DNA of 64,000 bases from Spartinivicinus marinus (GTDB lineage Bacteria > Pseudomonadota > Gammaproteobacteria > Pseudomonadales > Zooshikellaceae). The notes beneath the pieces were generated by a model, which was not told the DNA's origin, did not search any database, and worked only from the letters and a program-made list of their open reading frames with translations. The translations under genes were made by a program, and so were the position numbers. Where the stretch lies: positions 2,004,501 to 2,068,500 of the forward strand of contig NZ_JAPJZK010000001.1 of the NCBI RefSeq assembly GCF_026309355.1, read 5' to 3'. Shown here in pieces: positions 30,901-40,198 of the stretch (within the stretch, counting starts at the first letter, position 1; each line of letters starts with the position of its first letter).

Positions 30901-31233
30901 ACTCGAGTCATTATCAATGTAGGTGTTGCCTATGGCTCAGATTTAGACTTAACTCGCAAGCTACTATTAAAAGCAGCTCACGAACACCCCAAAGTGTTGC
31001 ATGACCCTGCACCTGATGTGTTTTTCCTTGCTTTTGGTGATAGCACTTTAAATCATGAGCTACGCATTCATGTTCAAGAGCTACGCGATCGGCTGCCTGT
31101 TATAGATCAGCTAAACAGGACTATCAATCAGCTATTTGCGAAGCACAATATTGAAATTGCCTTCCCACAACAAGATATACATATAAAAGAGTGGCCACAG
31201 CAAATGCTACCCAGCCCAGAGGATGAAGGCTAA
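27907..31233 (+). CDS. Large mechanosensitive channel of the MscK/MscM (KefA) type
   Basis: 1108 residues, the size of E. coli MscK and MscM. A signal-like N-terminus is followed by a long Lys/Glu-rich periplasmic coiled-coil region (about 40-460), then several inner-membrane helices (from about 495). The C-terminal MscS domain has the pore helix and loop [37 protein letters not shown] and then [20 protein letters not shown]. It opens on hypo-osmotic shock to release solutes. A perfect terminator follows. MscK versus MscM cannot be decided from sequence alone. Confidence 0.92.
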   Translation: [1108 protein letters not shown]

Positions 31234-31244
31234 TTTTTAAACAC

Positions 31245-31270
31245 AAAAAGGCCCATTAGGGCCTTTTTTT
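31245..31270 (+). terminator. Rho-independent terminator of the channel gene
   Basis: A perfect 10-bp stem (31245-31254 with 31259-31268) and an ATTA loop ending in seven T residues, 12 bases after the channel stop codon. Confidence 0.9.
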
Positions 31271-31275
31271 ATATA

Positions 31276-31302
31276 CATAGTGCAGAGCTGGCCCGCACTA
31301 TG
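31276..31302. other. 8-bp inverted repeat after the terminator
   Basis: CATAGTGC (31276-31283) and GCACTATG (31295-31302) are separated by 11 bases. It may be a second hairpin or an operator for the next gene. Confidence 0.35.
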
Positions 31303-31452
31303 TGTACATCAAACGACTCTTTCTTGAATTCTATATTGCATTTTCTACTCTTACATTAGTACACCTAAAATATGAGCTCATATTGGTCATACCCAATAGG
31401 TAGATATTACTCATAAAAAAGCATAACTGGGAGGATATAACCCTATAGTAAA

Positions 31453-32898
31453 ATGAAACATAAAATTTCTGTATCCAAACACGACACCCATAACCTTGAA
31501 ATAAAGTCTTTACTGATCCCCAAAGAAAAAAAGGAAGTATCAGATGTTGCCTTCTATTTTATAGCCCCACGTACACTGGGTATAAGTAACCTGAATAAAG
31601 AGGAAGCTTATTCATATATCAGTAGCCGGGTACGACTTGCTCTATCTTCCAAGTCGCTCAAGAGCCAAATCTCAGACCAGAGCTCTTTTCTTAATACTGC
31701 AATTCAAAACCAAAAAGATGATTTAAAAGTTATTCGAAAGCTGGGAGCTTATTGGTGGGACATTATAAAAAAGCAAACCAAAATACACACCAAAATCATC
31801 AATCGCTTAACCCAAGAAACCAACCCAGGAGCCAGATCAAAAAGTATTCTCCAACTAACTAATGATATTGAGCAAATCACAGAAACAAATAAAAAAATTT
31901 GGGAAGCCTGCTTATCTCTACCAAACCCTGAGCATCGATTAAATTTAGCAACTTTCTTAAATTATGTTAATATCCGCTACATTTACTCCATAAAAAATAA
32001 TATAAACAAAAACAGTTTAAACATTGATAAAGATACAGTTCATATAGATAACTTATTGAGAAAATTAACTTACGAGGAGTCATGTTATTCCAAGCAAGCA
32101 CAATTAAATACTGACTTAGCAAATGAGAAAGAAGCTGAAGATTATCTGATCAAGATCAGCAAACTAAAAAAATACTTTCAATCTGAAATGTTTGTTGACA
32201 CAAAAAATAATAAAGTTGCCATTAAAAGACTTAAAGAACCTATTGCTGTATTTTCTGCAATTCTAGCAGCTATCTGTGGATTTACTGTTGAAAAAGTTGC
32301 AGCTTCAAACTGGGAAGCCATAAGCAGAGGTGGATTATACCTAATGGCATTGGGCATTATAGGCTATGCAATTAGAGATCGACTTAAAGATAGAATCAAA
32401 TTAGTAATCAGCAACTGTTTATCAAATTATTTTCCTGATAGAAACATCATTCTAGATATTCAAAATAATAAAATTGGTTTTATAAAAGAGTGGTTTCATC
32501 TAACAGACTCTTCTACACTACCCAATTCAGTTCATCAACTAAGATACAGTAAACTGGGAAGTAAAATCGACAAATATCAACCTGAAGATATTATTCATTT
32601 AAGATATTTATATACCATAAATTTACAAAATGAAATTCAAAATACTGGCTATGAACTCCAGAACATCATCAGAATCAATATGGGAAGATACTTTGAGAAC
32701 CTTGATGAGGCTTACAAAGAAATTCCTTCCTTCACTAAAAATAATGAGGTAGTGTCGCTACCAACAAGAAGACTATACAACATCTATTTAATTGCAGAAA
32801 TAAAGCAATGCGAAAAAGCTATAAGCAATGTTGCATTTAAAATCGCTATAGACAAAGAAGGAGTAAGAAGTGTAGAGAAGCTTTATATTAACAAATAA
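31453..32898 (+). CDS. Unrecognised protein with two central transmembrane helices
   Basis: 481 residues; I recognise no family. Residues 1-250 are polar and largely helical by composition. Two hydrophobic helices follow (about 264-284 and 292-309), separated by a short loop, then RDRLKDRIKLV and a soluble C-terminal half of about 170 residues. The layout, with a helical hairpin in the middle and large soluble ends, suggests an inner-membrane protein with both ends in the cytoplasm. The GGGAGG upstream is about 18 bases from the ATG and a stop lies in between, so initiation looks weak. The AT-rich, Lys/Asn-rich composition differs from neighbouring housekeeping genes. Confidence 0.75.
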   Translation: MKHKISVSKHDTHNLEIKSLLIPKEKKEVSDVAFYFIAPRTLGISNLNKEEAYSYISSRVRLALSSKSLKSQISDQSSFLNTAIQNQKDDLKVIRKLGAYWWDIIKKQTKIHTKIINRLTQETNPGARSKSILQLTNDIEQITETNKKIWEACLSLPNPEHRLNLATFLNYVNIRYIYSIKNNINKNSLNIDKDTVHIDNLLRKLTYEESCYSKQAQLNTDLANEKEAEDYLIKISKLKKYFQSEMFVDTKNNKVAIKRLKEPIAVFSAILAAICGFTVEKVAASNWEAISRGGLYLMALGIIGYAIRDRLKDRIKLVISNCLSNYFPDRNIILDIQNNKIGFIKEWFHLTDSSTLPNSVHQLRYSKLGSKIDKYQPEDIIHLRYLYTINLQNEIQNTGYELQNIIRINMGRYFENLDEAYKEIPSFTKNNEVVSLPTRRLYNIYLIAEIKQCEKAISNVAFKIAIDKEGVRSVEKLYINK

Positions 32899-33317
32899 TT
32901 ATAACACCAATTCCTATCCAACATATACCCTTCTCGAATGATTTTTAGGGTTTGTTGTCGTCACTTTTGACCACCAAGGATGGTGGAAATGCAGTTTATG
33001 CAGGAGTATTCAACTGCCACCCCAGTCATTTAGTTTATCTAAACGCCTGGGACTTCATCCTCGACGGCCGCCCCTAAAAACCCTACGCTTTGGGTATATA
33101 TAAACCTCAATCAAAAATAGTCTCAACAAATATTTTTCAGGAAACCATAAAAAAAACCATATGCTAACACGAAAGATGTAGATTGCATATTCACATATAA
33201 CAGCTATTATACAAAAATGAGCAAGTATAAAGTTGCTTTTATTTTTTTGTGAATTTTATATTTTGTTACAAACTTAAAACTTGACTTTGCAAAAATTAAT
33301 TCACTCCACCCAACATC
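32899..33317. other. Intergenic region holding a palindromic repeat element
   Basis: The first part is occupied by the repeat element at 32923-33100. The remaining 33101-33317 is AT-rich with no frame or terminator seen. Confidence 0.5.
32923..33100. repeat. Long palindromic intergenic element, ATATACCC family
   Basis: A 178-base element with inverted ends: ATATACCC, 11 bases, then TTTTTAGGG on the left, and the reverse complement of the same pattern on the right. The middle about 120 bases contain a CCACC/GGTGG hairpin (32971-32986) and do not match the other copies. Related arms occur at 45593, 51652 and 56630. Confidence 0.6.
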
Positions 33318-34085
33318 ATGTACATTTTTATTTTTACAATTTTAAGTCTAATTTACTCACTAAATGCAACAAGCAACCAGGTCAATATTGGTTATGTTGA
33401 ACATGGCCCTCCATTCCATCAACTAACTAATGGAAAGTTGACCGGCGGCTTAGTTTATGATGTCGCTAGTGCCATCGCAGCTAATACTGGTAAGCAAGCT
33501 TATTTCATGAATCTACCCACCAATCGGGTAGATGACTTTCTTGTTACAGGCAAAACAGCAATGATTTGCTTTCACAATCCTATGTGGGTCCGCTCTCCAA
33601 AGCGCTTCCATTGGGGACCTGTGATGTTTTACCGTAAAGAATATTTCATCATTCGTAACGCGTCCCCTGATATTTTTGATCATCAACAGCTAAGAGGTAA
33701 AAGCATTGCTACCCACCTTGGCTATACATACAGCAAAAAGACGATGGCACTATTTAAAGAGGGACTTACCACAAGAATTAATAAACAAAAAACCGCTTTA
33801 CTATATAGACTTCTGAAATTAAATAGAGTTAACGCATTAGTTGATAATGAAATTTCGTTCAATTATTTAAAAAAACAAGGTGTCGCATCAGGACTGCGCC
33901 TAAGTTCTTTAGTTGATAAAAAATATCCTCTACACTGCGCATTTTCAAAAAACTCCCCAGCAATAGCCAAGCAACTCATTAACGCTGCACATAAAATGCT
34001 AGAAGACAAAAGTATGTTATCCATTTTAAGAAAATATAAATCAACTACAGACAAACTCCACTCAAAGTCTACCATCACAAGATAG
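33318..34085 (+). CDS. Periplasmic substrate-binding-like protein (family 3)
   Basis: 255 residues with a signal peptide (FIFTILSLIYSLNA). The mature protein starts QVNIGYVEHGPPFHQLTNGKLTGGLVYDVASAIA, the type 2 fold pattern of amino-acid binding proteins. ALVDNEISFNYL and a C-terminal helix follow. It stands alone: no kinase, permease or ATPase is adjacent. The ribosome binding site is poor. It could be an orphan receptor for a transporter or sensor elsewhere. Confidence 0.82.
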   Translation: MYIFIFTILSLIYSLNATSNQVNIGYVEHGPPFHQLTNGKLTGGLVYDVASAIAANTGKQAYFMNLPTNRVDDFLVTGKTAMICFHNPMWVRSPKRFHWGPVMFYRKEYFIIRNASPDIFDHQQLRGKSIATHLGYTYSKKTMALFKEGLTTRINKQKTALLYRLLKLNRVNALVDNEISFNYLKKQGVASGLRLSSLVDKKYPLHCAFSKNSPAIAKQLINAAHKMLEDKSMLSILRKYKSTTDKLHSKSTITR

Positions 34086-34106
34086 TAGACCAGCATTGTT
34101 CTATTT

Positions 34107-34670
34107 CTAGTTCATTTTATCCGCCTCACGCATTATATTACAAAATAGAGCTCCTTGCTCAATCGCATCGTCTAATGCAACATGTGTATGTGGAAGCTTA
34201 TCAAACCAGCGTTTAGGCATATTTCTTTTAGTGGACTCACGATAATTAGTTTTTAATACTGCCATTGCATAGGTTTTAATATCCAACCCTGAGTGAGAAA
34301 ATGGACTTTCGCCTGCAAACCGAATTAAATACCAATAAATAAACATAAAATCATAAGTTGCAGGATAACCAACAAACACAGGTTTACCTGGCAGCGCTTT
34401 TAACCACTCTACATAGTTTTTCATCGCAACGTCTGGTGGTTGACAGTTTTCCCTACAGGCAGCCCAAGCTTCAGAATTCTTCTCCCACCAAGCTTTGGTA
34501 TCAGGGTGTGCAGCTGCCTCAGGTAATGTTTCTAAGTTGGCAGAGAATGTTTTAATGAGTTTTTTATCTGCTGTATAAGCGGCAGAAGCGAAGCTTAACA
34601 TAGAGTGAGGACCAGGAATTGGCCCATCCGCCTCTATGTCAGTGCTTACATATATTTCTGATTTAGCCAT
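34107..34670 (-). CDS. DEDDh 3'-5' exonuclease (DnaQ/RNase T-like)
   Basis: 187 residues. Exo motif I STDIEADG (Asp11, Glu13), an Asp in LDIKTYAM, and the His/Asp pair in [13 protein letters not shown] give the metal-binding DEDDh set. The family degrades DNA or RNA from the 3' end; the substrate is not clear. It overlaps the endonuclease V gene by 8 bases, so the two nucleases are co-translated. Confidence 0.85.
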   Translation of the reverse strand: MAKSEIYVSTDIEADGPIPGPHSMLSFASAAYTADKKLIKTFSANLETLPEAAAHPDTKAWWEKNSEAWAACRENCQPPDVAMKNYVEWLKALPGKPVFVGYPATYDFMFIYWYLIRFAGESPFSHSGLDIKTYAMAVLKTNYRESTKRNMPKRWFDKLPHTHVALDDAIEQGALFCNIMREADKMN

Positions 34671-35370
34671 TGTTTGCCTTTGTCATTAATTTATTTACTA
34701 GCTGGTCTGCTTGCCTTGTTGTCTCTGGTAACCGGTATTTTGGTGATAGTTTTAATATCCATTCACATGCAGTTGCTAAGCATACACGATGCCCAATAGA
34801 AACATAAATTGGTTTTACATCGCTTTGCGTACGTAACACACAACCAATGACTTCTTCATTATCAATTAGCTCTGCACAACTTCCCCTAACCCGCTCTATT
34901 GTCCCAGCCTCACCTATTAGCCGAGTTTTACCGCAACCAATGGTTGGTATGTTATACAAAACCCCTAAGTGGCAAGCCAAACCAAATCGACGAGGATGTG
35001 CAATTCCTTGACCATCACATATGATTAAATCAGGTTCCATTGATAACTTTTCTAATGCCTTGATTAATGGAGGCAGCTCTCTAAATGAGAATAGTCCTGG
35101 AATATAAGGAAACTGTGCAAAACCTGAGGCTGTCGCTGTTTCAACTATTTGAAGCGTGCTTGCATTTAATACAACTACAGCAGCAATTAGCTGATTGCTG
35201 TGCTTTTCATAAGCAACATCTACTCCTGCAACATAGTGAATTTCACTAAACTTATCTTCTTTTATTACCTTGGCAGCTAACTGACCTTGCAGTTCTAGTG
35301 CTTCAGCTTCAGCCAAATCCCAAGGGTGAGGTTCTATTACCGGTTTCATTAAACTCTCAACTGTAAACAT
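34663..35370 (-). CDS. nfi: Endonuclease V (deoxyinosine 3' endonuclease)
   Basis: 235 residues. Nicks DNA one base 3' of deoxyinosine formed by adenine deamination. Conserved pieces: AGVDVAYE with the metal Asp, [32 protein letters not shown] and [10 protein letters not shown]. The ATG at 35370 is the longest start. An ATG at 35349 ([12 protein letters not shown]) has GAGAG 5 bases upstream and is a good alternative. It is followed directly by the DEDDh exonuclease gene. Confidence 0.92.
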   Translation of the reverse strand: MFTVESLMKPVIEPHPWDLAEAEALELQGQLAAKVIKEDKFSEIHYVAGVDVAYEKHSNQLIAAVVVLNASTLQIVETATASGFAQFPYIPGLFSFRELPPLIKALEKLSMEPDLIICDGQGIAHPRRFGLACHLGVLYNIPTIGCGKTRLIGEAGTIERVRGSCAELIDNEEVIGCVLRTQSDVKPIYVSIGHRVCLATACEWILKLSPKYRLPETTRQADQLVNKLMTKANNG

Positions 35371-35453
35371 GCTATATCAAAGCGAAGAGTATATACACTA
35401 ACTATACTGTCTAGAATACTCAGTGTAAGTGTCACATAGGGAGAACAAATACC

Positions 35454-36047
35454 ATGTCTATCTCCACAATCGTCATCCTTGCTATCTTAATCGGTGCAGC
35501 CTTTTATGTAATTAGTGTCTACAATAATTTGGTGAAAAAGCGGAATACTTTTAAAAATGCCTTTGCCCAAATCGAAGTGCAACTAAAAAGACGGCATGAT
35601 TTGATCCCAAACTTAGTTGAAACTGCCAAAGGCTACATGAAACATGAGCAAGAAACCTTAGAAAAAGTTATATCTGCTAGAAATGCAGCAGCAAATTTAT
35701 TACAGGATTTAGCACAACACTTAACCCCAGATGATGTGAGAAAATTTAGTCAAGCTGAGCAGTCTCTAACAGGTGCGCTTGGACAGCTTAATGTTGTAAT
35801 GGAAAATTACCCGGACCTGAAAGCCAGCCAAAATATGATGCAGCTTTCAGAGGAATTAACCAGCACAGAAAATAAAGTGGCTAGAGCCAGGCAGTTTTAT
35901 AATGACGCAGTCACTGACTACAATAACTTTCGGCAGTCATTTCCGCCTAATGTACTTGCCAATATGTTTGGCCACACTCAGGATATTGGCTTGCTTGAAT
36001 TTGCAGATTCAGCCCAAATTCAGCAAGTGCCGAAGGTATCTTTTTAA
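35454..36047 (+). CDS. LemA family protein
   Basis: 197 residues: one N-terminal membrane helix (IVILAILIGAAFYVI), then the coiled-coil LemA body with RRHDLIPNLVETAKGYMKHEQETLEKVISARNAA, the family's signature segment. The function is poorly defined; LemA is often paired with M48 proteases in one operon, as here (47 bases before the M48 gene). The start has GGGAGA about 10 bases upstream. Confidence 0.92.
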   Translation: MSISTIVILAILIGAAFYVISVYNNLVKKRNTFKNAFAQIEVQLKRRHDLIPNLVETAKGYMKHEQETLEKVISARNAAANLLQDLAQHLTPDDVRKFSQAEQSLTGALGQLNVVMENYPDLKASQNMMQLSEELTSTENKVARARQFYNDAVTDYNNFRQSFPPNVLANMFGHTQDIGLLEFADSAQIQQVPKVSF

Positions 36048-36094
36048 CTCTTTCCATAAAAGGCAAATAGCCCTATTAAATACTATATAATTTT

Positions 36095-38053
36095 ATGAAT
36101 TTCTTTGAGTGGCAAAGAATTGCCAAAAGAAAAACTAAAATACTGATACTAGCACTTATAGTAAGCGTTGTTGGTATCAGCCTAATCCTCTATTTTCCTC
36201 TTTTATTTTTTTTCTACTACTTACAAAGCGGTTCGATCCCCTCACCAGAACAAGCCTACCTACAAATTGACTGGATCAATATACCTTTCTTTTTTGCTTG
36301 TTTAGCTGGTGTTGCATTCGCTGTACTATGTGGCAGTCTGTTTAAAACTTATAAATTATCTTCTGGTGGATATACAGTTGCCTCAGCTTTAGGTGGCAAA
36401 AAAGTGAGTGTAAATACCACCAACTTCTATGAAAAACGCTTACTAAATATTGTCGAAGAAATGGCTATTGCCTCTGGCACTACTGTTCCCGATGTCTATG
36501 TTCTAGATTCTGAGCTGGCTATTAATGCTTTTGCCGCTGGTTTTCAGCTTGAGGATGCTGTGATTGGTGTTACTCGTGGCTGCAGTGAAAGATTAACTCG
36601 CGATGAATTAGAAGGCGTTATTGCACATGAATTCAGTCATATCATTCATGGGGATATGCGAATCAATATCAGACTAATTGGTATTGTATTTGGTATTACC
36701 ATGATTGCTCACTTAGGTGAGATTATATTACGAGGTGGCCATAGTGGCCGTAGCAGAGAAAATAAAACCTTTCTACTTGGGCTAGCTTTTGTTATTGCAG
36801 GATCTATTGGCACCTTTTTCGCCAGTTGGATCCGATCCACCATCAGTCGAACCCGTGAATATTTAGCAGATGCTTCTGCACTGCAATACACTCGTAATCC
36901 AGATGGTATCAGTAATGCCCTAAAACGAATAGGTGGCGCTTCTGTAGGCACTAACCTGGAATCAGCTAATGCCAACGAAGTCAGTCATATGATGTTTGGT
37001 AGCAGCTCAACGGGGTTTTTTGCCAGTTTATTTGCTTCTCACCCACCATTGGAAAAACGTATTAGAAAACTACAACCCAGCTGGGACGGCAGGTTTTTAC
37101 CCTCATTAAATATAGCAGAGCTCGAAGATAAACCGGAGCAAACAGCCTCTGCCCAAGAGCAATCAAATAATATTTCAGCAGCCATGGGTTTTAGTTCTTC
37201 TGTTGCAGCAGTGACTCACCAGCAACTAGAACAAGCGATTAATCATATTGGCCAACCCGAACCTGAACATATTCAATATGCTCAGCAACTGTTAAAAACT
37301 TTACCCTTTGCTATCAGCAAGGGGCTTCATTCACTCACTGATGCTCCACTGTATATGATGGCCTTAGTTTTTGCTAAGGAAGAAGACCTGCAATTACAAC
37401 AATTACAGTTACTTTCTCAACATTACCCTCATACCGATACAGCAGCAAAAGTAGAACAGTTTGCAAACCAAATCCAAATAGCTGCTATGCCCGACCCATT
37501 AGTATTAGTTGAAATAGCTATTCCCACGTTAAAGCAAGGTAGTTTGGCACAGCGTACTAAGTTAGAAAAAAGCATACTTGCACTCATTCAAGTTGATAAA
37601 AAGATTTCACTATTTGAGTGGGCTGTTGCTGCTATTATAAAACATTATTTCAATAAGTGGGCAGAAACTCATCGTGCAGGCAAGCTATCTAAAGAAATAA
37701 AGCAGTTTAGTAGTTTAACCTATGAAATTCCTCAAGTAATTGGCATTATTTGTCGTGTCTCAGGTATGCCTGCTGAGCAACAACAACATTGCTTCGCAAC
37801 AGCAATGCTAAAACTAAATATTAATCAAGACCAGCTACCATCCCAACTTTCCTTCCAAAAACTTTACAGAGCACTCGAATGTTGTGCAAATCTAACGCCA
37901 GGACTTAAGCAGCAATTTATTAACATTTGCTGCTATTGCATTGAGTTTAATCAAAAGGTCACTTTAAAAGAGGCGCAAGTATTGAGGGCTATTGCTATTT
38001 TAATTGGCTGTCCAATTCCTCCTATCGTCAATACATCATTAGAGAACCGCTAA
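36095..38053 (+). CDS. M48 (HtpX-like) membrane metalloprotease with long C-terminal domain
   Basis: 652 residues. Two N-terminal membrane helices (about 14-42 and 62-82), then the catalytic domain with HEFSHIIHGD (zinc histidines and catalytic Glu, about 178-187), another pair of membrane helices, and the third ligand Glu in REYLADASAL. Unlike HtpX (about 290 residues), it has about 300 further residues after the SHPPLEKRIRKLQP end of the protease domain, helical and without a recognised family. LemA-M48 pairs are thought to work in envelope protein quality control. What the C-terminal part adds is unknown. Confidence 0.9.
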   Translation: MNFFEWQRIAKRKTKILILALIVSVVGISLILYFPLLFFFYYLQSGSIPSPEQAYLQIDWINIPFFFACLAGVAFAVLCGSLFKTYKLSSGGYTVASALGGKKVSVNTTNFYEKRLLNIVEEMAIASGTTVPDVYVLDSELAINAFAAGFQLEDAVIGVTRGCSERLTRDELEGVIAHEFSHIIHGDMRINIRLIGIVFGITMIAHLGEIILRGGHSGRSRENKTFLLGLAFVIAGSIGTFFASWIRSTISRTREYLADASALQYTRNPDGISNALKRIGGASVGTNLESANANEVSHMMFGSSSTGFFASLFASHPPLEKRIRKLQPSWDGRFLPSLNIAELEDKPEQTASAQEQSNNISAAMGFSSSVAAVTHQQLEQAINHIGQPEPEHIQYAQQLLKTLPFAISKGLHSLTDAPLYMMALVFAKEEDLQLQQLQLLSQHYPHTDTAAKVEQFANQIQIAAMPDPLVLVEIAIPTLKQGSLAQRTKLEKSILALIQVDKKISLFEWAVAAIIKHYFNKWAETHRAGKLSKEIKQFSSLTYEIPQVIGIICRVSGMPAEQQQHCFATAMLKLNINQDQLPSQLSFQKLYRALECCANLTPGLKQQFINICCYCIEFNQKVTLKEAQVLRAIAILIGCPIPPIVNTSLENR

Positions 38054-38308
38054 AAATGATTTTCTATAGTATCCTCAAGTCTCGCTTATGGTAAGTTCAT
38101 ACTTCCATACCGCTATAATATATAATTCTAATCTTCTCGCTTCAAACGACTCCCTACCATACTCACCAGGAATATTAAATAATTTTCTAACAGTTTAATG
38201 TTTATCTATTTTTTTCAATGTGTAAATATAAAATTGTAATCTTTATTCACTAAGATTATCAGTCGTTTTAGATAGACTTAAATAAAATAAGAAAGTAAGG
38301 GAATATTA

Positions 38309-40186
38309 ATGATTAACAAACCACTACCCTTGGCAGCTTTAACATTGGCGATGTGCTCTACCTGGTCATTTGCAGATCTAAATGAAGAAATAAAAACCTA
38401 TATGGAGGAGTTTCACCAAAATCCTGCAGCAGTAATGGACAAATTGCCACCTAAAACAGGGTATTCTGCCACATTATTTTCTGAAAGTGCTATCACTAAC
38501 AGAGATTACATTCAATATAAAGATCAAACTCGACAAAAAATCATTCGAGGAGAAAATACTAATTTAGATATTCCAAGAGCACCTATAAATTATAACAATG
38601 ACAACCCTGCCCGGTTAGTTGACTTAGGCAACAATGTCATTAGCAACTTATATACTCTTGATAAAAAAGCACCTAAACAACGCTCATTAGATGTACAACC
38701 TTGGTCAGATACTTATTGGCCACTTTATTCTGGCGCAGCAGGCTGGCGTTATGCCGATAGTGACTTATGGCGTTCATCACCATCTAGCTGGAAAGACTAC
38801 TGGAATTTTAGTTATGTCACTAAACCTGTTTCTTCTTATACAGGACAAGCTCGAGACAATTTATCCCCAGCAGAAAAATATGACCTCTTAATGGGTGATT
38901 CCAACTATACGCTTACTGAAAATGCCTGGAATAGCGGCAAAGGCTATTATGAACGTAGTGGCAAAGTAGAACGTTGGATGGGGCTATGTCATGGTTGGGC
39001 ACCAGCTGCCTATATGTTGCCACGTCCAACAAAAACCTTAACAGTAAAAGATGCCAGTGGTGAAAATCTCACTTTCTATCCATCCGATATAAAAGCGCTG
39101 GCTACTTTACTGTGGGCTAATGCTCGGTTTGATACCCGTTTTATTGGTAGCCGCTGTAATATTAAGAACCCTCAGCGAGATGCTAATGGCCGGATAATTA
39201 ATAATGTATGTTTTGATACAAACCCCGGCACCTGGCATATGTCTGTGGTGAATCAGATAGGCATCTCTGGTCGCAGCTTAATTATGGATGCCACCTATGA
39301 TTATCAAGTTTGGAATCAGCCAATCCAGTCTTATAAAGTCACTTACTTTAATCCACAAACTAACGCTAGCTATTCATCTGCCAAAGCTGCCACTATCCCC
39401 CTATCAAACTATACCAATGATAAGTTTAGTAACTATCGTGGTAGTCAATCTACCCATATTGTTGGGGTAAGAATGGATGTGTCTTATGTTGTTGAAACTA
39501 ATCCATCGCATCGACGCACTGATAGTCCACAGTATGATGGTATTACTAAAGTCAGTTATTACTATGACTTAGAGTTAAATAACCAAGGAAAAATCTTAGG
39601 TGGAGAGTGGTATAGTAATCGTCATCCTGATTTCCTCTGGACGCCGACACCAAAAGCAATGGCTAAATCTTGGCAAGATGGTTCAGGTAAGTGGAGTGCA
39701 GGTCAATCTGTTCCTGCTAACTGGAAGACTAAAGCCAAGCAATCATCTCGTTATGGTCAACCATTAACCTCAGTAGTTAATGAACTGTTTTCTCGCGCTT
39801 CTGATGACAGTAATACGCCCAACGATGAGTGGCGTCAAATAGTATCTAATGATGGCTTATGTTTAGATGTTGCTAACAATGGCACTACTGATGGCACACT
39901 CGTTTTGGCTTGGGACTGTCATTCAGGTAATAACCAAAAATGGTGGCAAGACCGCTATGGTCGTCTACATCCAGCCCACGCAACTAATATGTGTGCAACA
40001 GCGAAGTTAAATGAAGGTGGTAAACTAGTGATCGAGCGCTGCAATAATACCCGTGCACAACGTTGGCAGTGGAATGGCGACTATTTACGGAATCTAGCCA
40101 ACTTTAATTTATCCCTGACTTATAACCCAGACAGCTGGCAAGCAATGATCACATCAGATCATGATATGACCTGGTCTTGGCAGTAG
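38309..40186 (+). CDS. Secreted transglutaminase-elicitor-type protein with ricin B lectin domain
   Basis: 625 residues with a signal peptide (LAALTLAMCSTWSFA). Residues about 130-490 match the transglutaminase elicitor family first known from Phytophthora GP42 (PF16683): WMGLCHGWAPAAYM with Cys227, CFDTNPGTWHMSVVNQIG with His310, and MDATYDYQVWNQP with Asp327, a Cys-His-Asp triad. Residues about 500-625 form a ricin-type beta-trefoil (DGLCLDVANN, NQKWWQD, RAQRWQW), which usually binds sugars. It probably crosslinks or deamidates a protein at a glycan-bearing surface. The start has AAGGGA 7 bases upstream. Confidence 0.85.
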   Translation: MINKPLPLAALTLAMCSTWSFADLNEEIKTYMEEFHQNPAAVMDKLPPKTGYSATLFSESAITNRDYIQYKDQTRQKIIRGENTNLDIPRAPINYNNDNPARLVDLGNNVISNLYTLDKKAPKQRSLDVQPWSDTYWPLYSGAAGWRYADSDLWRSSPSSWKDYWNFSYVTKPVSSYTGQARDNLSPAEKYDLLMGDSNYTLTENAWNSGKGYYERSGKVERWMGLCHGWAPAAYMLPRPTKTLTVKDASGENLTFYPSDIKALATLLWANARFDTRFIGSRCNIKNPQRDANGRIINNVCFDTNPGTWHMSVVNQIGISGRSLIMDATYDYQVWNQPIQSYKVTYFNPQTNASYSSAKAATIPLSNYTNDKFSNYRGSQSTHIVGVRMDVSYVVETNPSHRRTDSPQYDGITKVSYYYDLELNNQGKILGGEWYSNRHPDFLWTPTPKAMAKSWQDGSGKWSAGQSVPANWKTKAKQSSRYGQPLTSVVNELFSRASDDSNTPNDEWRQIVSNDGLCLDVANNGTTDGTLVLAWDCHSGNNQKWWQDRYGRLHPAHATNMCATAKLNEGGKLVIERCNNTRAQRWQWNGDYLRNLANFNLSLTYNPDSWQAMITSDHDMTWSWQ

Positions 40187-40198
40187 TTTTTTGGCAAC

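Noticed and set aside
31386-31400. CATACCCAATAGG as a fifth repeat copy
   Set aside because: The match to the ATATACCC arm is too short to separate from chance.
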